DNA of 64,000 nt from Pseudaminobacter soli (ex Li et al. 2025) (GTDB taxonomy: Bacteria > Pseudomonadota > Alphaproteobacteria > Rhizobiales > Rhizobiaceae): the NCBI RefSeq assembly GCF_029892515.1, contig NZ_JARXVF010000004.1:62001-126000 (forward strand), given 5' to 3'. The notes under the pieces are model-generated. The model saw nothing but the letters and a program-made list of their open reading frames with translations, was not told where the DNA came from and searched no databases. Of this stretch, positions 25,615 to 34,845 are shown piece by piece. How positions within the stretch are numbered: position 1 is the first letter of the stretch; each line of letters starts with the position of its first letter. Position numbers and translations under genes: made by a program.

Positions 25615-26109
25615 GGCACTGGCTTGCACGAGTTCTAGCGAAAACGCTGACCGGTTCTGACAGGGTGGACACCCCGCCCAACGGCCCAGATATGGAGGTT
25701 GAACACCAGGTGAAGGGGTGCGTTTCAAATATTGCGGTTGCTGGGAGACGGGTTCCGTCGCTCTTTTGCGCATCTTCTGAACCATCTCGATCTCGGACAA
25801 GGTAGTTGGGTTCAGTTGCAAGCTCTTTGGAAACCGGCGACTGGGATGACGCCATCTCCGTTTTTGGATCATGTATAAGGGCCGCCATATCGACGCTCCC
25901 AGATCCCGCTGTGCGTACGCCGGGGATCGAGGCGCTCGACGATGCAGAATACGAAGCAACAGCGTCGATCCAGTGAACAGGGCACGCTCCTGGACGGGAC
26001 CGGGCGACAGCCTTGCGGAAAGCGGGACGGCGCGCCTGCGTCATCCTCGACCTACGCTGGTTGCCCGCGGGTCCCGCTCCGGGCCTTACCACCTGCCCGT
26101 CGACCTGAC

Positions 26110-26412
26110 GAAATACTATTTCCCGGTATCCGCAGCTCCAGGTTGTCGATGGGGCCGAACGGTATTTCCGGCAACGGAAAGGCGACTCGGATCTTGATGT
26201 CCCGATCGCTCTCGTTGCGGAAACGTAGCGCACCCGAACCTCCCGCTGCGACCGGGAGAGATCCTCGCTCTCCACCACGATGTCGGCATTTGCCGTGAGC
26301 TCCAGGCCACCGGCGCCGCGCATGGCCGGCTGTCATTTGCTGCCGCCAGGCCGGCGGTATCAATAGCCGCAAGTAGAACGAGGCTCGTTGGCTTGTTTTG
26401 ACTGAGTTGCAT
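26110..26412 (-). pseudogene. DUF4424-like protein remnant, two frameshifts
   Basis: Read leftward, three frames line up as one broken protein. LVLLAAIDTAGLAAANDS, a signal peptide, lies at about 26412-26330. GGLELTANADIVVESEDLS and REVRVRY follow at 26323-26225. FRNESDRDIKIRVAFPLP and PFGPIDNLELRIPGN run from 26222 to 26118. This order matches the N-terminal half of exported DUF4424 proteins (SEDL..VRY.F.N.SDRD...VAFP.P). The C-terminal half is gone. Two frame changes and truncation make it non-functional. Confidence 0.62.
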
Positions 26413-26669
26413 GGAGCCTCCATCGACGGGAGCAGCTGTGATTAATCTGCTGCGGTCGTCTTCCTTCGCGGGGCGCTGCCGACGGTTCCATTACCGGAGA
26501 CCTGCCCGCCTTTGTTGACCATGATGGTTTCTTAGGCCTGGCCATCGACGACAAGCTATGCTGACCGCGCCGGGCATTCAGAGCGACCTAGATGTACTGG
26601 TGGTCGATGACCTGCGAAGGGCATGCTTGGATGTCCGCCGCACGCAACGTCTCACCGCATTGGATTGAG

Positions 26670-26707
26670 CACAATTATTGTCGATTATTGTGTTGAATAA
26701 TTGTCGG
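26670..26707. promoter_or_regulatory. AT-rich dyad upstream of the amino-acid importer, putative operator
   Basis: CACAAT at 26670-26675 and ATTGTG at 26687-26692 form an inverted pair, and ATTGTCG occurs twice (26677 and 26700, 23 bases apart). It resembles dyads at 34828 and 45591. It lies 75-112 bases before the start at 26782. Confidence 0.45.
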
Positions 26708-26781
26708 CAATTTGCTTGGATCGCGTTGCTCAAAAGCGGCGGTGGGGGAGCATCCGCCAGAATCTTAATGGGAGGACTACA

Positions 26782-27810
26782 ATGGCTATGTTAGGCAGGG
26801 CCTGTCGCGTCGCGGCGGCAGCATTGGCGCTGGGCGCATCAGTGGTCGCCGCACAGGCAGCGTCCACACTTGAGACGGTGAAAGCGCGCGGCAAACTGAT
26901 TTGCGGCGTCTCCATGGGCACGACGGGCTTTGCCCTGGCCGACGCGCAGGGCAAGTTCGCAGGCTTCGACGTCGACGTCTGCCGCGCCATCGCGACCGCC
27001 GTGTTTGGTGACCCGAACAAGGTCGACTTCGTGATGACCAACATCAACACGCGGTTCCAGGCGCTCCAGTCGGGCGAGATCGACGTCCTTTCGCGCCAGA
27101 CGACAATGACGTTCTCGCGCGATGCATCGCTCGGAATCGATTTCGGACCGGCGGTCTTCTATGACGGCCAGGGCCTGATGGTCGCCAAGAGCCTGGGCAT
27201 CAGCAGCGCCAAGGAACTCGACGGTGCGGCCATATGCACCCTGCCAGGGACGACGACAGCCCAGAATCTCGCCGACTTCTTCCGTGCCAACGGCAAGAAA
27301 TTCGAGCTCGTGGTGTTCGAGAACCCCGACGAAAACAACAACGCCTTCTTCTCCGGCCGCTGCGACGCGGTTTCGTCCGACCGCTCCGACCTGGCCTCCA
27401 TTCGTGCAGCTTCAAAGAGCCCCGGCGACTACGTGATCCTGCCGGAGACCATCTCCAAGGAACCGCTGGCCCCGGCGGTGCGCCAGAACGATTCCAACTG
27501 GCGTGATATCGTCTCGTGGTCGGCCTGGATGATGATGGCCGCTGAGGAAAAGGGTGTAACCCAGGCCAATGTCGACGAACAACTCAAGAGCGAGGATCCG
27601 GAAATCCAGCGCATGCTCGGCGTCACCGACGAACTCGGCACGATGCTCGGCCTCGACAAGGCCTGGGGCTACAATATCATCAAGCATGTCGGCAACTATG
27701 CCGAGATGTTTGACCGCAACCTTGGCGAACAGACCGCGCTTGGCCTGAGCCGCGGCCCGAACACCCTCTGGAACGCCGGCGGCCTGCTCTACCCGCCGCC
27801 CTTCCGGTGA
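26782..27810 (+). CDS. Polar amino-acid-type ABC transporter substrate-binding protein
   Basis: 342 aa periplasmic protein from the ATG at 26782 (GGGAGGAC upstream), signal peptide ending near AAQAAS (about residue 30). Mature sequence: LETVKARGKLICGVS, then GKFAGFDVDVCRAIATAVFG and SGEIDVLSRQTTMT, the hallmarks of the AapJ/BztA-type general amino-acid binding proteins. Known family members bind a broad range of L-amino acids. Here the gene opens an operon that continues with two permeases and an amidohydrolase instead of an ATPase, so the ligand may be an amide-derived compound. Confidence 0.92.
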   Translation: MAMLGRACRVAAAALALGASVVAAQAASTLETVKARGKLICGVSMGTTGFALADAQGKFAGFDVDVCRAIATAVFGDPNKVDFVMTNINTRFQALQSGEIDVLSRQTTMTFSRDASLGIDFGPAVFYDGQGLMVAKSLGISSAKELDGAAICTLPGTTTAQNLADFFRANGKKFELVVFENPDENNNAFFSGRCDAVSSDRSDLASIRAASKSPGDYVILPETISKEPLAPAVRQNDSNWRDIVSWSAWMMMAAEEKGVTQANVDEQLKSEDPEIQRMLGVTDELGTMLGLDKAWGYNIIKHVGNYAEMFDRNLGEQTALGLSRGPNTLWNAGGLLYPPPFR

Positions 27811-27827
27811 GCCGCTAACAGGAATAT

Positions 27828-27852
27828 GGCGCATGTCTGTCGGACATGCGCC
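27828..27852 (+). terminator. Perfect hairpin between binding protein and permease
   Basis: GGCGCATGTC (27828-27837) pairs perfectly with GACATGCGCC (27843-27852) with a 5-base loop and no T tract. It probably protects or attenuates the message after the binding-protein gene, giving more binding protein than permease. Confidence 0.6.
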
Positions 27853-27887
27853 GCTGCTCTTCCACCAGAACCGAGAGGACGGACGGC

Positions 27888-29045
27888 GTGTCGCCCATTG
27901 TTCTGCTACGCGACCAGCGCGCCCGCGAATTGGCGTATCAGGTTGTCTGTGTTGCCGCCGTTGTCGGCTGCGGCTGGTATCTGCTCAGCAACGCGTTGGC
28001 AAATCTTGCGCACCAGGACATCGCCACCGGTTTCGATTACCTCGGACGGGAGGCCGGCTTTATCATCAGCGAGACGCCGATCGCCTACGAACCATCCGAC
28101 AGCTATGGGCGCGCCTTGCTGGTCGGCCTGCTTAACACGATCAAGGTCGCAGGTCTGTCTATCGTGTTCGGCACCATCATCGGCACGCTCGTCGGAATTG
28201 CGCGACTGTCGAACAACCCGCTGCTTTCGCGGCTCATGCTCCTCTACGTCGAAGCGCTGCGCAACGTTCCACTGCTTCTTTACCTATTCCTTTGGTACTC
28301 GGTCATTATCTTCACGCTGCCGCCGGTCAAGCAGGCAATCGGGCTGCTGCCGGGCGTCTACGTGTCGAATAGCGGCCTGGCGGTTCCGGCCGTAGTCTGG
28401 CACTCCGGTTTCTGGGCAATCACTTTGGCCGCCGTCCTTGGTGCGGCAGCCGCTTTCGGTTGGCAGGCTCTGGCCCGCCGCCGGCGTATCGCAACAGGCA
28501 ACGCGAAGGCTGGATGGCCGGTCGCGGTCGCGCTGTTCGTCCTGCCTGTTGTCGTTGCGGTACTGCTTTTCGAGATCAGCGTCGACTTAGACTGGCCCGT
28601 CCTTGGCAAATTCCGGCTGACTGCCGGCGCACATCTCAAACCGGAATTCGTCGCGCTATTGCTCGGCCTGACGCTTGGCACGTCAGCAACCGTGGCCGAG
28701 ATCGTCCGCGGCGGCATCCTGGCGATCGGCAGGGGCCAGCGCGAGGCGGCCAGGGCGCTGGGCCTGCCCGACAGCCTAAGCATGCGTCTGGTCATCCTGC
28801 CGCAAGCACTGCGCATCATCGTGCCGCCGCTGACCAACGTCTATGTAACGACATTCAAGAACAGTTCGCTGGCGATCGCGATCGGCTATCCGGACGTAGT
28901 GATGGTCTCCAACACCATCATGAACCAGACCGGGCAGGCAATCGAACCGATTGCCCTTTTCATGCTGGCCTATCTGTTCCTGTCTCTAGCGACCTCGCTA
29001 CTGATGAATTGGTACAATGGGCGTGTCGCCCTGAAGGGACGCTAA
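27888..29045 (+). CDS. Polar amino-acid-type ABC transporter permease (AapQ-like)
   Basis: About 385 aa from the GTG at 27888 (GAGAGG upstream); an ATG at 27846 is the longer alternative. The protein has an N-terminal helix, a periplasmic domain and a C-terminal transport core. The coupling loop contains GQREAARALGLPDSLSMRLVILPQ near the C-terminus, typical of HisM-family permeases. The unusual length and the early helix are those of AapQ/BztB-type proteins. It is the first of a permease pair. Confidence 0.88.
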   Translation: MSPIVLLRDQRARELAYQVVCVAAVVGCGWYLLSNALANLAHQDIATGFDYLGREAGFIISETPIAYEPSDSYGRALLVGLLNTIKVAGLSIVFGTIIGTLVGIARLSNNPLLSRLMLLYVEALRNVPLLLYLFLWYSVIIFTLPPVKQAIGLLPGVYVSNSGLAVPAVVWHSGFWAITLAAVLGAAAAFGWQALARRRRIATGNAKAGWPVAVALFVLPVVVAVLLFEISVDLDWPVLGKFRLTAGAHLKPEFVALLLGLTLGTSATVAEIVRGGILAIGRGQREAARALGLPDSLSMRLVILPQALRIIVPPLTNVYVTTFKNSSLAIAIGYPDVVMVSNTIMNQTGQAIEPIALFMLAYLFLSLATSLLMNWYNGRVALKGR

Positions 29046-29047
29046 CC

Positions 29048-30142
29048 GTGACCGACCGCATAGCGACGATGGCGGGTAACCGAGGGGCTTGGCGTCGACC
29101 GGCCCGCAGCAACCCTGCCCTGAAGGCCTATTTCGGGACGCCGGGCAACACAGTCCTGACCCTGGTCTGTCTGGCCATTTTGGCATTCGCAGCCAAGGCA
29201 GCGATCTCATGGCTGCTGATCAATGCCGTGTTCAGCGGCACGCCGGAAGACTGCAAGGCAGGTGCCGGTGCCTGCTGGCCATATCTCGCCGCCAAGCTGC
29301 GCTACATGCTGTTCGGAATCTATCCGTTCGAAGAGCAATGGCGGCCGTCGGCGGCCACCCTGTTGTTCATCGCTGCCATGGCGCTATCAGGCATTCCCCG
29401 CCTTTGGGGGCGCAAGCTGGTCGTTGCTTGGGCAGCATTGCTGCCGGTGCTCTTCCTGCTGATGTCCGGTGGGGCGCTCGGCCTCTCGCATGTTCCGACA
29501 TCGCAGTGGGGCGGCTTGCCGCTGTCCTTCATGCTGACCTTTGTCGGGCTCGTCTGCGCACTGCCGCTCGGTATCCTGCTGGCGCTCGCGCGCCTCTCCA
29601 ACCTGCCGGCCATTCGTGTGCTGGCCATCACATTCATCGAGCTGGTGCGCGGCGTGCCGCTGATCAGCATCCTCTTCATGGCGTCCGTCATGCTACCGTT
29701 GTTCATGCCGGACGGAGTGACCATCGACAAGCTGCTGCGAGCCCAGGTCGCCATCATCCTGTTCGCCGCAGCCTACATCGCCGAGATCGTGCGGGCGGGC
29801 CTGCAAGCCTTGCCGCGCGGCCAAACCGAGGCGGCCCAGGCATTGGGACTTCACTACTGGCAATACACATTCCTCGTGACCGTCCCGCAGGCGCTGAAGA
29901 CAGTGATCCCGCCGCTGGTCTCATTGTTCATCGGCTTCTTCCAGGACACGACGCTTGTCGTCATCGTCGGGCTGCTGGATTTCCTCAACACGGTCCGGAC
30001 GGCCATGCGCGATCCCAACTGGCAAGGCATAGCCGTGCTTGAAGGTTATTTGTTCGCAGCCGTCGTCTATTTCGTCTTCAGCGCCCTTATGGGCGCCTAC
30101 AGCCGCTATCTAGAGAAACGCTTCAGGGTAGGTCATGACTGA
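29048..30142 (+). CDS. Polar amino-acid-type ABC transporter permease (AapM-like)
   Basis: 364 aa from the GTG at 29048, two bases after the preceding stop; an ATG at 29069 is also possible. The frame extending to 28460 is shadow of the previous gene. The early helix (TVLTLVCLAILAFAAKA) is followed by a periplasmic domain and a C-terminal core with GQTEAAQALGLHYWQYTFLVTVPQ, the docking loop. Normally an AapP-type ATPase gene follows; here an amidohydrolase overlaps the stop by 8 bases. The importer must borrow an ATPase from elsewhere. Confidence 0.9.
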   Translation: MTDRIATMAGNRGAWRRPARSNPALKAYFGTPGNTVLTLVCLAILAFAAKAAISWLLINAVFSGTPEDCKAGAGACWPYLAAKLRYMLFGIYPFEEQWRPSAATLLFIAAMALSGIPRLWGRKLVVAWAALLPVLFLLMSGGALGLSHVPTSQWGGLPLSFMLTFVGLVCALPLGILLALARLSNLPAIRVLAITFIELVRGVPLISILFMASVMLPLFMPDGVTIDKLLRAQVAIILFAAAYIAEIVRAGLQALPRGQTEAAQALGLHYWQYTFLVTVPQALKTVIPPLVSLFIGFFQDTTLVVIVGLLDFLNTVRTAMRDPNWQGIAVLEGYLFAAVVYFVFSALMGAYSRYLEKRFRVGHD

Positions 30143-31577
30143 GATCACCGTCATTCGCGACGTCGACACCATCGTCGCTTACGACGCCGCCAACGACCGC
30201 CACGTCTATCGCCATGGCGGCGACGTGGCTTTCGGCGCAACCGGGCTGCTCTGCGTCGGCGATCGCTTCGAGGGCCAGGCGACGACCGAGATTTCTGGCA
30301 AAGCGCGCATGGTCATGCCGGGGCTGATAAACATCCACTGCCATTCGCATGACGAACCTCTGGCGAAGGGCATTTTCGAGGATGTTGGTACCGCGGCCCT
30401 CTGGGGTCAGGCCATGTACGAGTTCTCGAACGTTCTCGACGGTGGCGAGGATGCCCGAGCGGCCTGTCTGACGGTCATGCTCGGCGACCTGATGCGATCA
30501 GGCGCGACCACCATTCTCGACATTGCCGGCGCCCACGACATCTGGCTCGACATCGCCGCCAAAAGCGGCGCACGGGCCTATCTCGCGCCGGGGTTCCGTC
30601 AGGCCGACTGGGTGGTGCACGACAGCCATCGTCTCGACTTCGAATGGAACGATGCGGCCGGGCGCGACGCCTTTGTTCGGGCGCTCGAATTCGTCGACCG
30701 GGCCCGCGCGCATCCGAGCGGCCGGCTCGACGGCGTGGTGTCACCCTCGCAGGTCGAGACCTGCCGGCCAGACCTCCTGGCCGATGCCGCCGAGGCAGCA
30801 CGCAAGCGCGGCATGACGATCACGGTACACGCCGCCCAGACCATGGCCGAGCATGAGGAACTGCTGCGCCGGACTGGCCTTACGGCCGTGCAGTATCTCG
30901 ACCGTCTCGGCGTGCTCGGCTCCGACGTCATCCTCGGCCATTGCATTTTCGCCGACCATCACTCCTGGACCCGACAGCGGACGCGCGACGATCTCGCGAC
31001 GCTCGCCAAGCGAGGCACCACGGTTGCCCATTGCCCTGTCACCTTCGCCCGCAGCGGCATGGCGCTCGAAACGCTCGGAGCCTACAGGCGCGCAGGCGTC
31101 AACGTCGCCATCGGTACCGACAGCTATCCATTCAACATGCTGGAAGAGATGCGGCAGGCGCTGATCTGTTCGCGCCTCGGCGGCAAGAGCGTCTTCGACA
31201 TCAACACCGCCGACATCTTCGACGCGGCCACCCTTGCCGGCGCGAAGGCCCTGGGCCGTAGCGACATCGGCAGGCTGAGCGTCGGCGCCAAGGCGGACCT
31301 CGTGGTCATCGACCTCGATACGCCGGCGATGCGCCCGGTCTACGACCCGCTGCGCAGCCTGCTGCACTGCGCCGCCGAGCGTGCCGTCGAGCGTGTCTAT
31401 GTCGACGGGCAGTTGACCGTAGATGGCGGCAAGCCCACCCAGCTCGACTACGACGGCGCGGTAAGGGAAATCCAGGCGCTGCAGGATTGGGCCTGTTCTC
31501 GCGCCGGCAGCTACGACCCGCGCGGTCGAAGCATCGGCGAACTGGCACCGAAGTCGCTGCCGGTGGTTGGGAACTAG
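30135..31577 (+). CDS. Amidohydrolase, Atz/Trz (chlorohydrolase-like) type, number 1
   Basis: 480 aa, metal-dependent hydrolase. The first metal motif is intact: PGLINIHCHSH, HxH at residues 68-70. Other ligands are His in TVHAAQ and LGHCIFADH and Asp in IGTDSYPFNM, as in the cytosine-deaminase/Atz branch. Known chemistry: hydrolysis of C-N bonds in rings or deamination/dechlorination of N-heterocycles. The start overlaps the permease stop, so it belongs to the amino-acid-type importer operon and probably acts on the imported compound. A convergent hairpin follows its stop. Confidence 0.9.
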   Translation: MTEITVIRDVDTIVAYDAANDRHVYRHGGDVAFGATGLLCVGDRFEGQATTEISGKARMVMPGLINIHCHSHDEPLAKGIFEDVGTAALWGQAMYEFSNVLDGGEDARAACLTVMLGDLMRSGATTILDIAGAHDIWLDIAAKSGARAYLAPGFRQADWVVHDSHRLDFEWNDAAGRDAFVRALEFVDRARAHPSGRLDGVVSPSQVETCRPDLLADAAEAARKRGMTITVHAAQTMAEHEELLRRTGLTAVQYLDRLGVLGSDVILGHCIFADHHSWTRQRTRDDLATLAKRGTTVAHCPVTFARSGMALETLGAYRRAGVNVAIGTDSYPFNMLEEMRQALICSRLGGKSVFDINTADIFDAATLAGAKALGRSDIGRLSVGAKADLVVIDLDTPAMRPVYDPLRSLLHCAAERAVERVYVDGQLTVDGGKPTQLDYDGAVREIQALQDWACSRAGSYDPRGRSIGELAPKSLPVVGN

Positions 31578-31590
31578 GCCCGGCAAAACG

Positions 31591-31617
31591 CCCCATCCTG
31601 CTCAGTCGAGGATGGGG
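31591..31617. terminator. Bidirectional hairpin between convergent amidohydrolase genes
   Basis: CCCCATCCT (31591-31599) pairs with AGGATGGGG (31609-31617) across a 9-base loop. It spans the stop of the leftward gene (31602-31604) and lies 14 bases after the rightward gene. The T tail is weak (GTTTTG read leftward). Confidence 0.55.
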
Positions 31618-33080
31618 TAGCTCGGCTTGAATATCTCCGACACCGCAGGGTGTTGCCAGCTTCTGTCGGGATATTTGGCGATCAGGCCCTCGAACTGCCG
31701 CTGCGCCTGCTCTCGCGCGGCCCGGATGTCGAAGCCGGCGAGATCGCCATCGAGCATCGACAACCGCCCGTCCACGAACACCGCCTGCGTGACCTTGCCG
31801 GAGCCGCCCAGGACCAGAGTGGTGATGGGATCGATAGTCGGCGTCATATAGGGATCATCGAGGCGGAACACGGCAATGTCCGCCTTGGCGCCAGCCGTAA
31901 GACGCCCGATATCGCTGCGACCCAACGCAATTGCCCCGCCCAGCGTCGCCGCGTCATAGAGGTCCTTGCTCAGCACGGCATCCGAAGCCTTCTCGCTAAT
32001 GCGGCAAGCGACCAGCCCCATGAGCAAATTCATCAGCATGTCGGGCGGCGACGTATCGGTCGCCATGCCGATATTGATGCCGAGCTTCCTGCACGAGGCG
32101 AAGGAGTTGAGCGTGCTGCCCATGCGCGCCGACACCAGCGGCGAATGCGCGATGGAGACGCCGGCGTCGGAATAGAGCTGCAAGTCTTCAACCGAGGCAT
32201 GAGTGCCGTGTGGAGTGATCAGCCGTTCGCTGAGCAGGCCATGGTCGGCCATCCAGCGTGGCCCCGAAACACCGTGCAGCTTGTACATGGTTTCAAGCTC
32301 GAGCTTGCCCTGCGCCATGTGCAGCCGAACCCGGCAGTCGAGGTCGCGCGCAGCGGCCATCGTCCGCTGCAGAACTTCCAGCGTGCAGGTCTCGACGCGG
32401 TCTGGCGCCAGCATGCCGTTGACCAGCCCGCCGTGGCGGCCATGCTGGCGCTCAATGAAGGCGATCGCGTCATCAATCCCGGCAAGTCCCCTCACCTCGT
32501 CGAAGTCAGGCACTATCTTGCCTGGCGCTTCCAGCACCATTCCGCCAGAGCGATAAGCGGGGCTGAGGAAGACGCGCAGGCCGAGCTCACCGGCGGCATC
32601 GGCCGCTGCGTCGAATTCCGCAACCGTCTCGCCCCATTCGCGATAGTAGAGCGACGCGATGGGTGCCGCCGTCGTCACGCCGTTGAGCAGCGACAGGCCG
32701 AAGGCGAACTTCTTCTGGAAGGCCAGCTCCTCGAGGGAATACATCTCATACGGCCCGCGCTCGACATAGGAGCGCGGCCAGATCCGGCCCTTGGCCCAAC
32801 CGGGCTGGTTGTCGGTGACCAGCACATAGGTGTCGATGTCGGAGAGCGCGTCGAGGTCGATCAGACCGGGGCTGATCAGCGCGCTGCCGAAATCGATGCG
32901 GCGCGCAACCTCGCCCTCGAACCGGCGCCCGGCGAAAATGACCTCGCCACCCTCTATCACCACTTCGCCGCGCGGCACCAGGCAGTGCCCTTCCCCATGA
33001 TAGGCAAGCAGCCAGTCGGCTGTCATCAAGGTGCGGCCAGCCGGGCGCTGGCCCAGGATCAGCTCGTCAGGACGTGTCAT
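31602..33080 (-). CDS. Amidohydrolase-fold protein lacking the HxH motif, copy 1
   Basis: 492 aa from the ATG at 33080, chosen because the paralog at 40711 begins at the same point (MTR..); an ATG at 33095 is possible. Fold hallmarks are present, PGLID at 71-75, but the canonical HxH is replaced by D-A-L at 77-79. Later ligand candidates are kept: His254 in RLHMAQG, His291 in ITPHGTH, Asp342 in ATDTSPPDM. So only part of the usual metal site remains. It is paralogous to 40711-42207, which has the same substitution. It probably shares a leftward transcript with the binding protein at 34765, despite a terminator between them. Confidence 0.85.
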   Translation of the reverse strand: MTRPDELILGQRPAGRTLMTADWLLAYHGEGHCLVPRGEVVIEGGEVIFAGRRFEGEVARRIDFGSALISPGLIDLDALSDIDTYVLVTDNQPGWAKGRIWPRSYVERGPYEMYSLEELAFQKKFAFGLSLLNGVTTAAPIASLYYREWGETVAEFDAAADAAGELGLRVFLSPAYRSGGMVLEAPGKIVPDFDEVRGLAGIDDAIAFIERQHGRHGGLVNGMLAPDRVETCTLEVLQRTMAAARDLDCRVRLHMAQGKLELETMYKLHGVSGPRWMADHGLLSERLITPHGTHASVEDLQLYSDAGVSIAHSPLVSARMGSTLNSFASCRKLGINIGMATDTSPPDMLMNLLMGLVACRISEKASDAVLSKDLYDAATLGGAIALGRSDIGRLTAGAKADIAVFRLDDPYMTPTIDPITTLVLGGSGKVTQAVFVDGRLSMLDGDLAGFDIRAAREQAQRQFEGLIAKYPDRSWQHPAVSEIFKPSYPILD

Positions 33081-33133
33081 CACCGCTTGTTCCATTCTGA
33101 AGACACCACGCCGGCGCGGAGGCAGACGCGGCC

Positions 33134-33168
33134 AAAGAAAGGGCGCTTCACCGGATGATGAAACGCCC
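33134..33168 (-). terminator. Terminator after the peptide-type binding protein
   Basis: Arms 33141-33150 and 33159-33168 pair at 9 of 10 positions with an 8-base loop, and the leftward transcript then reads TTTCTTT (33134-33140 complement). It lies 29-63 bases past the binding-protein stop. Confidence 0.6.
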
Positions 33169-33196
33169 AGATCTTGGGAGATGGTTTTGGTCAGGC

Positions 33197-34765
33197 TTAT
33201 TTGCTGCCCATCTGTGTCAGCCAGTGGCGCGGCTTGTTGTCGGAGCGGAAGTCGACGCTCTTGACCGTGCCCTGCATGGCCCAGGCAATCGGCTGCTGGT
33301 GCAGCGGGATCAGGATCGTGTCGTCCTTGGCAATCTTGAGGGCCGCTTCCTCGAGCTTCAGGCGCTTTGCGCTGTCAGGCTCCTGCACCGACTGTGCAAC
33401 CAACTTGTCCAGCTCCGGATAGGACCATCCGCCATAGTTCGACACACCGACCTTGTCGTTCTTGGTGGACAGCACCTGGGCCAGGATCGAGTAGGCGTCG
33501 AGCGTCGGCTCGTTGGCCCAGCTCAGGTTGAACATGTCGGCCTTGCCCTGCGTGCGCTTCGGCGACTGGACGGCGCGCGGCGCGATGTCGATCGAGACGT
33601 CGAAGCCGGCGCGCTTCAGCATGTTTGCGATGCCGGCGCAGAAGTCCTCCTCGTTGATGCTCTCGTCGTTGGAGCACATGTAGGTGAACTTCAGGCCTTC
33701 CTGGCCAGCCTCGGCGAGCAGCTTCTTGGCGCGTTCCGGATCGGCCTTGCTGTATGTGTCGAGCGACTTGGCGTAGCCCGAGATTTCCGGGGCAATCAGC
33801 GAGCCGGACGGACGGGCCAGCCCGCGCATCACCTTGGCGTTGATCAGGTCGCGGTCGATCGCGGCTTCCACCGCTTCACGAACACGCACGTCGTTGAACG
33901 GATTGGCGCGTCCGTCTTCCAGCTTTTCCTTGCGGTTGAAGCCGATGAAGACTGTGCGGAACTCCTGCTTCTTCAGGACTGACAGGCCCGGCGAGCTTTC
34001 GAGACGGGGCAAATCCTGGATCGGTGCGGAATCGACGAGGTCGACTTCACCCGACAGAAGCGCTGCGACGCGCGTCGCCGCTGAGGCGATTGGCATGTAC
34101 TCGATGCGGTCGAGATTGTGCTTCTTCTCGTCCCACCAGGCGTCGTTGACAACCAGCACGGTCTTGCTGTCCGCCACGCGGCTCTCCAGCTTGAACGGGC
34201 CAGTGCCGTTGGTGTTGTGCGTCGCATAGCCCTCCGTCTTCGTATCGACGGCGGTAGGCATTTCGGTGTTGTTGTCCTTCAGCCATTTCGCGCTGAACAT
34301 GAAGATGTTCGTCATGTCATTGAGGAACAGCGAAGTCGGCGCCGACACTTCGACGTCGACTGTATAGTCATCGACCTTCTTGCTGCTGACGTAGAGCGGA
34401 ATGTTACCGCGCAGCGGCGAGGTCGGATCGGTGACGCGGTTGAGCGAGGCGATCACGTCATCGGCGGTGAAGTCCGCGCCATTGTGGAACTTTACGCCCT
34501 TGCGCAGGGTGAAGCGCCAGACCTTGTTATCGATGAGCTTCCACTCGGTCGCCAGCGCCGGCTCGATCTTGAAGTTCGCGTCGTAGCGGACCAGGCCCTC
34601 ATAGATATGATTGAGGAACGACAGGTTGAACGTCGAAGCGATCGAGTCCGGATCAAGCGAGTAGATGTCGGCGCGACCGCCCCAACGCAGGGTTTCCGCG
34701 CTGGCCGGCGCGGAGATGGCGATTGCGGCGACGGCGCCGAGAATGATTTTTTTCAATAGAGACAT
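33197..34765 (-). CDS. Peptide-type ABC transporter substrate-binding protein
   Basis: 522 aa, periplasmic protein of the DppA/OppA (SBP_bac_5) family. Start ATG at 34765 follows GGGAG; signal peptide MSLLKKIILGAVAAIAIS ends at about residue 23 (ASAETLRWG). Inside are family landmarks such as IYEGLVRYD, WRFTLRKGVKFHNGADFTA and FIGFNRKE. Known members bind peptides, nickel, heme or other solutes, so the ligand is open. The cognate permeases and ATPases are in the leftward operon at 38758-45339. An AT-rich dyad precedes it at 34828. Confidence 0.91.
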   Translation of the reverse strand: MSLLKKIILGAVAAIAISAPASAETLRWGGRADIYSLDPDSIASTFNLSFLNHIYEGLVRYDANFKIEPALATEWKLIDNKVWRFTLRKGVKFHNGADFTADDVIASLNRVTDPTSPLRGNIPLYVSSKKVDDYTVDVEVSAPTSLFLNDMTNIFMFSAKWLKDNNTEMPTAVDTKTEGYATHNTNGTGPFKLESRVADSKTVLVVNDAWWDEKKHNLDRIEYMPIASAATRVAALLSGEVDLVDSAPIQDLPRLESSPGLSVLKKQEFRTVFIGFNRKEKLEDGRANPFNDVRVREAVEAAIDRDLINAKVMRGLARPSGSLIAPEISGYAKSLDTYSKADPERAKKLLAEAGQEGLKFTYMCSNDESINEEDFCAGIANMLKRAGFDVSIDIAPRAVQSPKRTQGKADMFNLSWANEPTLDAYSILAQVLSTKNDKVGVSNYGGWSYPELDKLVAQSVQEPDSAKRLKLEEAALKIAKDDTILIPLHQQPIAWAMQGTVKSVDFRSDNKPRHWLTQMGSK

Positions 34766-34827
34766 GTCAACTCCCAGGGTTCCTCTTCCCGAAATTCTCC
34801 TCCACCATCAGGTCGCACATCGCGATT

Positions 34828-34845
34828 GTCAACAATATTGTTGAC
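34828..34845. promoter_or_regulatory. Perfect 18-bp palindrome, putative operator
   Basis: GTCAACAATATTGTTGAC is a perfect palindrome (9-bp arms). It lies in the divergent region between the binding protein gene (start 34765, leftward) and the amidohydrolase gene (start 34953, rightward). Size and GT..AC symmetry fit a GntR-type (FadR subfamily) binding site. The GntR gene at 38066 is the candidate partner. Confidence 0.65.

Larger units (their letters stand above)
25615..26781. other. 1.2 kb intergenic stretch with decayed gene
   Basis: No intact gene. The middle holds the DUF4424 remnant described separately; 25650-25850 and 26420-26660 give only broken frames. The right end holds the promoter region of the amino-acid importer with an AT-rich dyad. 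Confidence 0.5.

Noticed and set aside
25650-25850. Possible transposase fragment after the aldehyde dehydrogenase
   Set aside because: The frames are short and broken, and no family motif could be identified.
24508-25959. 483-residue frame antisense to the aldehyde dehydrogenase
   Set aside because: The plus-strand gene has all catalytic residues; the antisense frame has no recognisable motif.
31650-33158. 502-residue open frame antisense to an amidohydrolase
   Set aside because: Shadow of the true gene on the minus strand; rich in His and Arg as expected for reverse-frame translation.
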